A stretch of DNA of 19,941 nt, taken from the NCBI GenBank assembly GCA_012727745.1, contig JAAYGJ010000235.1:1-19941 (forward strand), given 5' to 3'. Below are positions 1-7,136 of this stretch, one piece after another (position 1 is the stretch's first letter; each line of letters begins with the position of its first letter). Both the position numbers and the translations under genes were made by a program. This DNA comes from Clostridia bacterium. GTDB taxonomy: Bacteria; Bacillota; DSM-521; Neomoorellales; Neomoorellaceae. The notes beneath the pieces were generated by a model. That model was not told the origin of the DNA. It saw nothing but the letters and a program-made list of their open reading frames with translations, and searched no databases.

Positions 1-836
1 ATTCTTTACGGCGAATGCTCCTGTCTTCGCTACCTGGGGCTGCTATCACTTGGGTAAGAATTGATGGAGTTTTACATGAGTTTTCAACTATTCCTGGCGT
101 GGTTGAGGATACGACGGAAATTATTCTGAATCTCAAAGGCCTGGCCTTGAAACTCCATGGAGATGGACCCAAAATAGTTCGCACAGAAGCCGAAGGTGAA
201 GGGGAAGTTACTGCTGCTGATATAATTACTGGTGGTGAGGTTGAGATATTAAACCCCGAGCTCCATATTGCGACGTTAGAAAAAGGCGGACGTTTGTATA
301 TGGAGATGAGTGTAGAAAAAGGACGTGGCTATGTCAGCGCGGAAAAAAATAAGAGAGAGGACCAACCCATTGGTACTATTCCAATGGATTCCCTGTTTTC
401 ACCGGTGCACAAGGTGAACTTTAAGGTTGAAAACACCCGTGTCGGCCAGGTTACCGATTATGACAAGCTGACCCTGGAAGTATGGACAAACGGTACTATT
501 ACCCCTGCTGAGGCAGTGAGTTCGGCAGCAAAAATTCTTATTGAACACCAGCAGTTGTTTGTAGACCTGACAGATAAAATAGATGATGAAGTTACGATAG
601 TAGATAAGCAAGAAGAAGAGCATGACCGGCTGCTGGATATGTCCATTGAAGAACTTGATTTATCGGTGCGCTCCTATAACTGTTTGAAACGGGCTGGCAT
701 TAATACAGTAGGAGAATTGGTGAACCGCACCCCAGAAGAAATGATGAAAGTTCGCAATCTCGGTAAAAAGTCGTTGGAAGAAGTAACACGAAAACTTACC
801 GAGCTGAATTTGAGTTTGCGTTCCAGTGATGAGTAA
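1..836 (+). CDS. rpoA: DNA-directed RNA polymerase subunit alpha, 5'-truncated by the window edge
   Basis: Alpha subunit of RNA polymerase: its N-terminal domain dimerises and seeds core assembly, and its C-terminal domain contacts UP elements and activators. The frame is open from the first base, and the visible peptide begins NSLRRMLLSSLPGAA, a conserved segment some 40 residues into the family. The ATG at 15 is therefore internal and the true start lies upstream of the window. The C-terminal domain (SIEELDLSVRSYNCLKRAGI, then a helix-hairpin-helix with KVRNLGKKSLEE) is complete and ends at TAA 834-836. The next gene, rplQ, follows after 15 bp with its own Shine-Dalgarno, the standard end of the ribosomal-protein/alpha operon. 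No anomaly is visible in the part seen. Confidence 0.98.
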   Translation, partial: SLRRMLLSSLPGAAITWVRIDGVLHEFSTIPGVVEDTTEIILNLKGLALKLHGDGPKIVRTEAEGEGEVTAADIITGGEVEILNPELHIATLEKGGRLYMEMSVEKGRGYVSAEKNKREDQPIGTIPMDSLFSPVHKVNFKVENTRVGQVTDYDKLTLEVWTNGTITPAEAVSSAAKILIEHQQLFVDLTDKIDDEVTIVDKQEEEHDRLLDMSIEELDLSVRSYNCLKRAGINTVGELVNRTPEEMMKVRNLGKKSLEEVTRKLTELNLSLRSSDE

Positions 837-851
837 AGGGGGGACTCTAAT

Positions 852-1190
852 ATGGGTTACCGTAAATTAAGTTTGCTATCAGGCCACCGCAAAATGCTGT
901 TGCGCAATATCACCACTTCGTTTCTCAAAGAAGAGGCAATAGAAACAACTGAAACGCGGGCCAAAGAGCTAAAACGGCTGGCTGAAAAGATGATTACCCT
1001 GGGTAAAAGGGGAGACCTTCATGCCCGGCGGCAAGCTCTGGCTTTTCTTTTGGATGAAGATGTAGTTACCAAGCTATTTAAGGAAATTGCCCCCAGGTAT
1101 AAGGAAAAGAATGGCGGTTATACCCGCATTATTAAGACAGGTTTCCGTAAGGGTGACGGTGCACCCATGGTACGTATCAAACTGGTGTAG
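852..1190 (+). CDS. rplQ: 50S ribosomal protein L17 (bL17)
   Basis: Ribosomal large-subunit protein, 112 residues, the normal short bacterial form. The N-terminus (MGYRKLSLLSGHRKMLLRNI) and the ETRAKELKRLAEKMITLGKRGDLHARRQ segment are typical of the family, and the basic C-terminus ends in APMVRIKLV. The start ATG at 852 is preceded by a purine-rich AAAGGGGGG Shine-Dalgarno at about 836-844. It sits directly after rpoA and only 2 bp before the ECF ATPase gene, so it is almost certainly co-transcribed with both. Confidence 0.98.
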   Translation: MGYRKLSLLSGHRKMLLRNITTSFLKEEAIETTETRAKELKRLAEKMITLGKRGDLHARRQALAFLLDEDVVTKLFKEIAPRYKEKNGGYTRIIKTGFRKGDGAPMVRIKLV

Positions 1191-1192
1191 CA

Positions 1193-2023
1193 ATGATTGC
1201 TGTCCAGGGGGTTAGTTTTACCTATCCGGGGACTTCCGTTCCAGCCCTGAAGAATATTGATTTTACCATTAAGCCAGGTCAATACCTGGCCATTAGCGGT
1301 CCTAATGGTTCCGGCAAATCCACTCTGGCGCGCCTTTTGAACGCCTTGTTACGACCGAACCGGGGGCAGGTGCTGGTAGATGGGTTGGATACACGGGATG
1401 AGGCTGCCATAATAGCCATTCGCCGCCGGGTAGGAATGGTTTTTCAGGATCCTGATAACCAGTTGGTTGGGGCAACTGTCGAAGACGATGTTGCCTTTGG
1501 CCTGGAAAACTTGGGACTGCCGCCGACAGAAATACGCCAGCGGGTAGCCCTTGCTCTGGAAACGGCAGGCCTGGCCTCTTTACGGGGCAGACCTCCTCAC
1601 CTGCTTTCAGGCGGACAAAAGCAACGAGTTGCTCTGGCAGGGATTATAGCGATGGAGCCACGCTACCTGGTCCTGGACGAAGCAACTGCCATGCTCGACC
1701 CCGTTACCCGGGAGGAAGTACTGCAGAAAGTACAGCATTTGCGACAGGAAAAAGGGATTGGCGTTATTCTGATCACCCATCTCCTTGAGGAAGCCCTTCA
1801 GGCTGAGCAGATCATGATTTTAAAAGAAGGCCGTATACTTTTTCACGGGCAGCCCCATGAATTGATACAAAAGGAGAAAATCCTTGCTGAGCTGGGCTTT
1901 AAACTGCCGGCAACCCTGGACCTGGCAGAAGCTTTACGACAGCAGGGGCTTAAAATACCGGTTAATCTGCTTTCAGTTGAGGAGTTGGCCCGGACTCTAT
2001 GGAAATTATCCTTAAAGATGTAA
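1193..2023 (+). CDS. ecfA1: ECF transporter ATPase EcfA1
   Basis: First of two ATPases of the energy-coupling factor (ECF) module, which powers interchangeable S components importing vitamins and transition metals. It is a 276-residue ABC ATPase with Walker A GPNGSGKST (36-44), Q-loop VFQDPDNQLVGATVEDDVAFG (starting at 83), signature LSGGQ (138-142), Walker B YLVLDE (158-163) and the H-loop LITHLLEEA. The DPDNQ Q-loop is typical of EcfA/CbiO proteins. Start ATG 1193 lies 2 bp after the rplQ stop, which suggests translational coupling. Its 3' end overlaps ecfA2 by 25 bp. No S component gene lies nearby, so this is the shared (group II) module rather than a dedicated cobalt system. The family is clear; the substrate range is inferred. 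Confidence 0.95.
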   Translation: MIAVQGVSFTYPGTSVPALKNIDFTIKPGQYLAISGPNGSGKSTLARLLNALLRPNRGQVLVDGLDTRDEAAIIAIRRRVGMVFQDPDNQLVGATVEDDVAFGLENLGLPPTEIRQRVALALETAGLASLRGRPPHLLSGGQKQRVALAGIIAMEPRYLVLDEATAMLDPVTREEVLQKVQHLRQEKGIGVILITHLLEEALQAEQIMILKEGRILFHGQPHELIQKEKILAELGFKLPATLDLAEALRQQGLKIPVNLLSVEELARTLWKLSLKM

Positions 2024-2865
2024 GCTTTGCTTACCAGATAGCCGGACAGCAGTTGCCTGTCTTGCATAATATAGAACTCAAAGTTGCCCCCGGTGACCTT
2101 CTGGCTATTACCGGTGCTGGCGGTTCAGGAAAATCTACCCTGGGTCAGCTTCTGGCTGGCTTGTTAGAGCCGACGGCCGGGAAGGTTTACCTAAATGGTA
2201 TACCCTGTCAAGCCAGAGGCAGGTCTAAAGGGGTATCATTATGGCAGCGGGTAGGAATGGTTTACCAGCAACCGGAACAACAACTATTCGCCGAAACAGT
2301 CTTTGATGATGTGGCTTTTGGCCCTCGCAACCTGGGCCTTAGCCTGCCAACAATCAAAGATAGAGTAGAAAGGGCACTCCAGGCAGTAGGCCTGAACCCG
2401 GCTGAGATAGGGCAGCGCTCCCCTTTTAACCTTAGCGGTGGCCAGCAGCGGCGAGTAGCAATCGCCGGGGTCCTGGCAATGGAACCGGAAGTTTTAATTC
2501 TCGACGAGCCGACGGCCGGTCTGGACCCGGCCGGGCGGGCCCAAATTTTGAGCTATATACGCTCCTTTTTTCAGCAAAGGGACAAAGCTGCAGTCCTTAT
2601 TTCCCACAATATGGCAGAAGTGGCGGGGCTCGCCAACCAGGTTATAGTTTTATACCAGGGGCGGATAGCGCTAAAAGGTACACCCCGGGAGATTTTTCAA
2701 CAGGGAGAGAGCTTGCGGGCTTATAGACTCCTGCCACCTGAATTGCCACGCTTGATGCTGGAATTGCGGCGTCTAGGGGCTCCGGTTTCAACTGATGTAT
2801 TGACACTTGCCGAGGCCCGGTCAGCTATTCTCAAGTGGTTAAGGGGTGAGGCCAGTGGTTTTTGA
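1999..2865 (+). CDS. ecfA2: ECF transporter ATPase EcfA2
   Basis: Second ATPase of the ECF module, pairing with EcfA1 as a heterodimer beneath EcfT at the inner face of the membrane. It has 288 residues, with Walker A GAGGSGKST (39-47), Q-loop VYQQPEQQLFAETVFDDVAFG (starting at 88), signature LSGGQ (145-149), Walker B VLILDE (165-170) and PTAGLDP after it, plus H-loop LISHNMAEVA. The SPFNLSGGQQRRVAIAGVLAMEPEV stretch, whose first part spans 141-160, is characteristic of EcfA2. The start ATG at 1999 lies inside the end of ecfA1 and is preceded by GAGGAG at about 1979-1984. Its stop (2863-2865) lies within ecfT, so all three module genes overlap and are probably translationally coupled at fixed ratio. 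Confidence 0.95.
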   Translation: MEIILKDVSFAYQIAGQQLPVLHNIELKVAPGDLLAITGAGGSGKSTLGQLLAGLLEPTAGKVYLNGIPCQARGRSKGVSLWQRVGMVYQQPEQQLFAETVFDDVAFGPRNLGLSLPTIKDRVERALQAVGLNPAEIGQRSPFNLSGGQQRRVAIAGVLAMEPEVLILDEPTAGLDPAGRAQILSYIRSFFQQRDKAAVLISHNMAEVAGLANQVIVLYQGRIALKGTPREIFQQGESLRAYRLLPPELPRLMLELRRLGAPVSTDVLTLAEARSAILKWLRGEASGF

Positions 2866-3640
2866 ACTGGGCCAGTATATGCCTGGCAACAGCGCAATTC
2901 ATCGCCTTGATCCCCGCACCAAGTTGCTGAGCCTGTTTTTCTACGGGGTTGCTATTTTGCTGGCACCGAATGCTACAGCAGCCCTTATCAGCGGCAGTGT
3001 TATTTTCCCTTTAATTATAGTGGCGGGTTTACGCCTCGCTTTTATCTGGCGCCAGCTGCGACCTTTGCTAATCTTTATGACAATAGTTTTTGCCTTTCAG
3101 GCAGTACTGACCCCCGGGGAAGCGTTAGCTGCCGTAGGCCCGGCAATCATAACCCGCGAAGGCCTTAACCTGGGTCTGATGGCCCTGGCCCGGGTTTTCT
3201 ACCTGGTACTGGCAGCAGCTTTGTTAACGGCTACGACAGATCCCCTGTCCCTGGCTGACGGGCTGGAAAAGCTATTGCGGCCTGGAACAAGATTAGGGCT
3301 GCCTTCTCAGGAACTTGCATTGATGCTCACCCTCGCTTTACGTTTTGTACCTACCATGCTGGAAGAGGCGGAGCGCATAATGCGGGCTCAGATGGCCCGG
3401 GGAGCCAGTTTTAAAGGCCTTAAGGTTAAAAATTTAATGCCGCTTATTATTCCCCTTTTTATCAGTGCTTTTCGCCGGGCTGAAGCGCTGGCAGAGGCGA
3501 TGGAGGCCAGGGCCTATCAAGGGGGCAAGGGTCGTACCCGTATGCGCGAACTAGCTTTAAGACCGGCAGACTATATCTTTTTTATTTTTACTATTATGCT
3601 GGTGGGCAGCTCCTTTGCTTACCGGCTGCTGGTGAAGTGA
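2846..3640 (+). CDS. ecfT: ECF transporter transmembrane component EcfT
   Basis: Integral membrane scaffold of the ECF transporter that couples the EcfA1/EcfA2 ATPases to substrate-binding S components. It has up to 264 residues with several hydrophobic helices (for example around 27-65, 72-92 and 110-130, and a C-terminal helix near 240-260). It carries both coupling-helix Ala-Arg-X motifs: ARG in QMARGASFKG and ARA in AMEARAYQGG. The N-terminal IHRLDPRTKLL segment is a family hallmark. GTG 2846 is the longest start, but the in-frame GTG at 2855 sits 8-9 nt downstream of AAGGGG (2841-2846) and is the better-spaced choice; it would give 261 residues. The gene overlaps the end of ecfA2 either way. 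Confidence 0.93.
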   Translation: MRPVVFELGQYMPGNSAIHRLDPRTKLLSLFFYGVAILLAPNATAALISGSVIFPLIIVAGLRLAFIWRQLRPLLIFMTIVFAFQAVLTPGEALAAVGPAIITREGLNLGLMALARVFYLVLAAALLTATTDPLSLADGLEKLLRPGTRLGLPSQELALMLTLALRFVPTMLEEAERIMRAQMARGASFKGLKVKNLMPLIIPLFISAFRRAEALAEAMEARAYQGGKGRTRMRELALRPADYIFFIFTIMLVGSSFAYRLLVK

Positions 3641-3646
3641 TTACTG

Positions 3647-4405
3647 ATGCCCCGTTTAAATATTAGCCTGGCCTACGACGGCACCGCCTATGCGGGCTGG
3701 CAGGTGCAGCCTGCGGCTCATGGACCTACTGTCCAGGGAGTAGTGGCAGACGCCCTGACCCGGCTGACGGGGGAAAAAATTAATCCGGTTGCGGCTGGAC
3801 GGACTGACGCCGGGGTCCATGCCCGCGGACAGGTAATCAGTTTTGATACTACAGCGAATATACCCGTTGAACGCTGGCCGCTAGCATTAAACAGCCATTT
3901 GCCGCAAGATATAGTCGCCCTAGCGGCAGAAACAGTAACTGATGATTTTCACGCCCGTTTTAGTGCGTGCTGGAAATGGTACCGCTACACAATTCATAAT
4001 CACCGTATTGCCGATGTCTTCCGCCGCCGCTACAGCTGGCAGGTGCGACAACCTCTGGATCGGGAAGCAATGGTTACAGCAGCAGCTTATCTGGTGGGTA
4101 GACATGATTTTCGCGCTTTTTGTGCAAAGGGCAGTTCGGTGACCAGTTTTGAACGGGATGTAAAAAGGATCGAGCTAAGCAGTGAGGGGAGCTACATTTA
4201 CCTGGACTTTGTTGCCAACGGTTTTTTATATCATATGGTGCGCAATATGGTAGGTACTCTGGTAGAGGTAGGTCGGGGCCGGCTTAAACCGGAAGTTATC
4301 AAAGCTATCCTGGCCAGCCGCTGCCGTGAACGAGCAGGCCCTACGGCGCCACCCCAGGGGCTGTGCCTGGAAAAGGTAGGCTATACGAATTTTCTTGACT
4401 TGTAG
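3647..4405 (+). CDS. truA: tRNA pseudouridine(38-40) synthase TruA
   Basis: Converts uridines 38-40 in the tRNA anticodon arm to pseudouridine. It has 252 residues, normal for the family. The catalytic aspartate is D54 in GRTDAGVHARGQV. Other conserved blocks are SLAYDGTAYAGWQVQP near the N-terminus, FHARFSACWKWYRY, and the C-terminal DFVANGFLYHMVRNMVGTLVEVG (full-length). Start ATG 3647 lies 6 bp after ecfT, with only a weak purine stretch (GGTGAAGTGA, about 3631-3640) ahead, so coupling to ecfT translation is likely. The order ecfT-truA-rplM-rpsI is conserved in Firmicutes. Confidence 0.97.
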   Translation: MPRLNISLAYDGTAYAGWQVQPAAHGPTVQGVVADALTRLTGEKINPVAAGRTDAGVHARGQVISFDTTANIPVERWPLALNSHLPQDIVALAAETVTDDFHARFSACWKWYRYTIHNHRIADVFRRRYSWQVRQPLDREAMVTAAAYLVGRHDFRAFCAKGSSVTSFERDVKRIELSSEGSYIYLDFVANGFLYHMVRNMVGTLVEVGRGRLKPEVIKAILASRCRERAGPTAPPQGLCLEKVGYTNFLDL

Positions 4406-4452
4406 GATTTAATTGCATAAAATAATCACGTGACAGGAACAGGAGGGAGAAA

Positions 4453-4887
4453 ATGACCACCTTTATGGCCAAACCACACGAGGTGGAGAGGAAATGGTAC
4501 GTAATAGATGCAGACGGTGTAACCCTTGGCCATCTGGCTTCCGAAGTGGCTCGGATCTTAAGGGGCAAACACAAACCTATCTTTACGCCTCATGTGGATT
4601 GCGGCGATCACGTTATAGTGATTAACGCTGAAAAAGTACGCCTTACCGGTAAAAAGTTACAACAAAAACGATATATTCGCCATAGCGGTTACCCCGGCGG
4701 CTTAAAGGTTATTAATTATGAGCGCTTGCTGCAAACTTTCCCGGAACGGGCCATTGAAAAAGCTGTCAAAGGTATGCTTCCTCATAATCGCCTGGGTGCC
4801 CGGATGCTTAAAAAGTTAAAAGTTTATCGGGGCAGTGACCATCCCCATGCGGCCCAGCAACCACAGGTCAAAGATTTAAAGGAATAA
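4453..4887 (+). CDS. rplM: 50S ribosomal protein L13 (uL13)
   Basis: Large-subunit ribosomal protein, 144 residues, the usual length. Recognised from the conserved KWYVIDADGVTLGHLASEVA (near the N-terminus), KHKPIFTPHVDCGDHVIVINAEKV and GMLPHNRLGARMLKKLKVY segments. Start ATG 4453 is 6 nt after a perfect AGGAGG (4441-4446). It follows truA after 47 bp without a visible terminator, and precedes rpsI by 18 bp, the standard rplM-rpsI pair. Confidence 0.98.
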   Translation: MTTFMAKPHEVERKWYVIDADGVTLGHLASEVARILRGKHKPIFTPHVDCGDHVIVINAEKVRLTGKKLQQKRYIRHSGYPGGLKVINYERLLQTFPERAIEKAVKGMLPHNRLGARMLKKLKVYRGSDHPHAAQQPQVKDLKE

Positions 4888-4905
4888 GCGAAGGAGGCGA
4901 AGGTT

Positions 4906-5298
4906 TTGGCCCAAGTACAGTTTTATGGCACCGGAAGGCGGAAAAACGCCGTTGCCCGGGTACGTCTGGTACCAGGAGAGGGCCGGGTGTTGATTAACAA
5001 CCGCCCCTTGGATCAATATTTCGGCCAGAAGATTTTGGAGATGCTGGTGCTGCAACCGCTAGAAGCAACCAATATGGCCGGCCGCTTTGATGTTTTGGCT
5101 AAAGTGGAGGGCGGGGGCACGACCGGCCAGGCAGGAGCCGTCAGGATGGGTATAGCCCGGGCGCTGCTCCAGGCCGATGGCGACTTGCGCCCTGTCTTAA
5201 AGCGCAACGGTTTTCTAACCCGTGACCCGCGGATGAAAGAGCGCAAAAAATACGGTTTGAAGAAGGCCCGCAAGGCACCTCAATTCTCCAAACGTTAA
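4906..5298 (+). CDS. rpsI: 30S ribosomal protein S9 (uS9)
   Basis: Small-subunit ribosomal protein, 130 residues. The N-terminus QVQFYGTGRRKNAVARVRL, the central GGGTTGQAGAVRMGIARALL and the C-terminus KYGLKKARKAPQFSKR, which reaches the P-site tRNA in the ribosome, are all typical. The start is a TTG at 4906, supported by AAGGAGG (4891-4896) a good distance upstream and by alignment to the family N-terminus; no nearby ATG fits. No convincing rho-independent terminator follows directly, so transcription may continue toward the SCIFF gene. Confidence 0.97.
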   Translation: MAQVQFYGTGRRKNAVARVRLVPGEGRVLINNRPLDQYFGQKILEMLVLQPLEATNMAGRFDVLAKVEGGGTTGQAGAVRMGIARALLQADGDLRPVLKRNGFLTRDPRMKERKKYGLKKARKAPQFSKR

Positions 5299-5422
5299 TA
5301 CAACAACCTTGTGGCAAGCAGATATTTGTCGTCTGCTAGTTAAGGGTGCAGTCAGCGGATGGCGACTTACCCTCACAGGAAGTATGTCAGGTAGCATTAT
5401 TTTTCGAGGGGGGCTTGTAGTA

Positions 5423-5569
5423 ATGCATATCCAGACTGTTATTAAGCCGCGCTTACAGGAAAGCGTTAAGACTGGCGGATGTAATAACTGCCATGTTTCC
5501 TGTCAGTCAGCTTGTAAAACCTCCATTACAGTAAGCAACCATCCCTGTGAACAGCAGGAAAAGAAATAA
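5423..5569 (+). CDS. scfA: SCIFF-type ranthipeptide precursor, five-cysteine variant
   Basis: Precursor of a ribosomally made, radical SAM-modified peptide (SCIFF = six cysteines in forty-five residues), 48 residues long. It has a leader (MHIQTVIKPRLQESVKTGG) and a cysteine-rich core with Cys at 20, 23, 27, 31 and 42, in the pattern CxxCxxxCQSACKTS. The canonical family has a sixth cysteine between the last two; here that position is Ile35 (codon ATT). Cys31 and Thr36, equivalent to the Cys-Thr thioether partners mapped in the Clostridium thermocellum peptide CteA, are both kept. The ATG at 5423 is preceded by GAGGGGGG (about 5406-5413). The frame stays open further upstream to 5309, but that extension has no family similarity. 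The maturase gene lies 67 bp downstream. Confidence 0.9.
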   Translation: MHIQTVIKPRLQESVKTGGCNNCHVSCQSACKTSITVSNHPCEQQEKK

Positions 5570-5573
5570 CCTT

Positions 5574-5602
5574 AAGGCCCGATAATCCCAGTCGGGCCTT
5601 TG
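5574..5602 (+). terminator. Intercistronic hairpin, probable partial terminator between scfA and scfB
   Basis: AAGGCCCGA (5574-5582) pairs perfectly with TCGGGCCTT (5592-5600) around a 9-nt loop. Only a short T-rich stretch follows (TTTGTGATT), so it looks like a leaky terminator or an RNA-stabilising hairpin. It would let the precursor mRNA outnumber the maturase mRNA. Confidence 0.65.
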
Positions 5603-5636
5603 TGATTAAGAGGGAAGAAGTAGGGGGAGGAAAAAG

Positions 5637-7061
5637 TTGACTGCTCATTTATGCCTGGAAAAAGTGGACTGGCAGGCAGATGTTCACTGGTTTGACTTTG
5701 AGGATTTATGCTTGCTCCTTGATGTCAACAGCGGCGCTGTACATATAATTGACGACGCCACCAGGGCGGTTTTGGAAGAACTGCGTACACATCAGGTGCG
5801 GGCCAGCCTATCAGAAAAGGATTGCCTTAACTTTATACCCCAATCGAGCCGGCAGTGGGGCCGGGAAACTGTGCAAGAGGTCTGCCGGGAGCTGGCACAA
5901 AAACAGGCCGAAGGCAGCCTGTTTACCGTTGATAGCGTGGGACAGAGCTACCGGCCGCCCCGGCCTACTTTGCAGGCTCTATGCCTCCATGTGTCCCATG
6001 ATTGCAATATGCGCTGCCGCTACTGTTTTGCCGACGGCGGCCCCTTCGGCGGCGCGGCCGGCCTGATGGACCGGGAAACGGGACTCAAAGCCATAGATTT
6101 TCTTTTTGCCAATGCCGGCAGCCGCCCCCGGGTTGAGGTGGACTTTTTTGGCGGTGAACCGCTGTTGAATTTTCAAGTTGTCAAAGAATTGATCGACTAT
6201 GGACGGGAAAAAGCCCAGGCTAGCGGCAAGAAAATATCATATACCCTAACTACTAACAGTCTGGCCCTTACTCCTGCGGTCAGCCGCTATCTGATTGATA
6301 ATGAACTGAGCGTAATTTTGAGCCTGGACGGCCGGCGCCAGGTTCATGATGCTAACCGACGTAATATTAAGGGCGAAGGGACATATGATTTAATAGTACC
6401 CCGGCAACAATATTTTGTCAAAGAACAAGGACATCGGGACTACTGGGTTCGGGGCACCTATACCCGCCAGAACCTGGATTTCAGTAATGACGCCCTCCAT
6501 ATGGTAGAACTTGGCTTTAGGTATTTGTCCCTGGAACCGGTAGTTGCCGGAACGGAGGCTGAATACGCTATTAGAGGGGAAGATTTACCGTACCTGGCCG
6601 AGGAGTACAAACGCCTGGCGGCAGCATATCTGCAAGCTAAAGCGGATGGCCAGCCCTTCTCCTTCTTTCACTTTAATATTGATCTGTCAGGGGGCCCCTG
6701 CTTGCTCAAAAGGCTTAGCGGCTGCGGTGCCGGGACCAGCTATCTGGCTGTAACTCCTAAGGGGGAACTTTACCCCTGTCACCAGCTGGTAGGGCAGCAA
6801 GAATACTGCCTGGGTAACGTCAGAGAAGGGATCCTTAAGCCCGAACTGCAGGAAAACTTCCGACAGGCCCATGTTTATAATAAACCTGCCTGCCTAAGCT
6901 GCTGGGCACGTTTCTTCTGCAGTGGCGGCTGTCATGCTGCTAATCTGGCAGCCACTGGCAGGCTTGATGAGCCGGCAGCTATTGCCTGTGAGCTGCAAAA
7001 AATGCGCTTGCAGGCTGCCATATATATCCAGGCAAAAGAAAAGGCGAATCTTTGTAACTAG
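5637..7061 (+). CDS. scfB: SCIFF radical SAM/SPASM maturase (thioether-forming)
   Basis: Radical SAM enzyme that installs Cys-to-Thr-type thioether cross-links in the SCIFF peptide encoded just upstream; CteB and Tte1186 are characterised relatives. It has 474 residues. The N-terminal part (about 1-100, with FEDLCLLLDVNSGAVHIIDD) resembles the precursor-recognition domain of this family. The radical SAM CxxxCxxC is C123-C127-C130 (HDCNMRCRYCFADGG), with GGEP at 172-175. The C-terminal SPASM region carries Cys355, 363, 381, 391, 419, 422, 428, 432 and 451 (SGCGAGTSYLAVTPKGELYP, then CxxCWxRxxCxGGC), enough for two auxiliary [4Fe-4S] clusters. Start TTG 5637 follows GGGGGAGG (about 5622-5629). 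The maturase looks intact, so the peptide system is probably active. The activity itself is inferred from the family. Confidence 0.94.
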   Translation: MTAHLCLEKVDWQADVHWFDFEDLCLLLDVNSGAVHIIDDATRAVLEELRTHQVRASLSEKDCLNFIPQSSRQWGRETVQEVCRELAQKQAEGSLFTVDSVGQSYRPPRPTLQALCLHVSHDCNMRCRYCFADGGPFGGAAGLMDRETGLKAIDFLFANAGSRPRVEVDFFGGEPLLNFQVVKELIDYGREKAQASGKKISYTLTTNSLALTPAVSRYLIDNELSVILSLDGRRQVHDANRRNIKGEGTYDLIVPRQQYFVKEQGHRDYWVRGTYTRQNLDFSNDALHMVELGFRYLSLEPVVAGTEAEYAIRGEDLPYLAEEYKRLAAAYLQAKADGQPFSFFHFNIDLSGGPCLLKRLSGCGAGTSYLAVTPKGELYPCHQLVGQQEYCLGNVREGILKPELQENFRQAHVYNKPACLSCWARFFCSGGCHAANLAATGRLDEPAAIACELQKMRLQAAIYIQAKEKANLCN

Positions 7062-7136
7062 AGCAGGAATCCAGCGGTAATAGGTAGAATAGTAGAACCA
7101 TATTTGGCAGGTATAAACAGGGAGAGGAGGTAGGCC

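Noticed and set aside
5309..5422. In-frame upstream extension of the SCIFF precursor (would give 86 residues)
   Set aside because: The extra 38 residues do not resemble the family, and the ATG at 5423 has a strong GAGGGGGG site and matches the usual precursor length.
5299..5422. Possible promoter or riboswitch before the SCIFF gene
   Set aside because: Two weak hairpins (AGCAGA/TCTGCT at 5317-5337 and AGGGT/ACCCT at 5343-5373) are visible, but no known riboswitch core or well-spaced -35/-10 pair could be identified.
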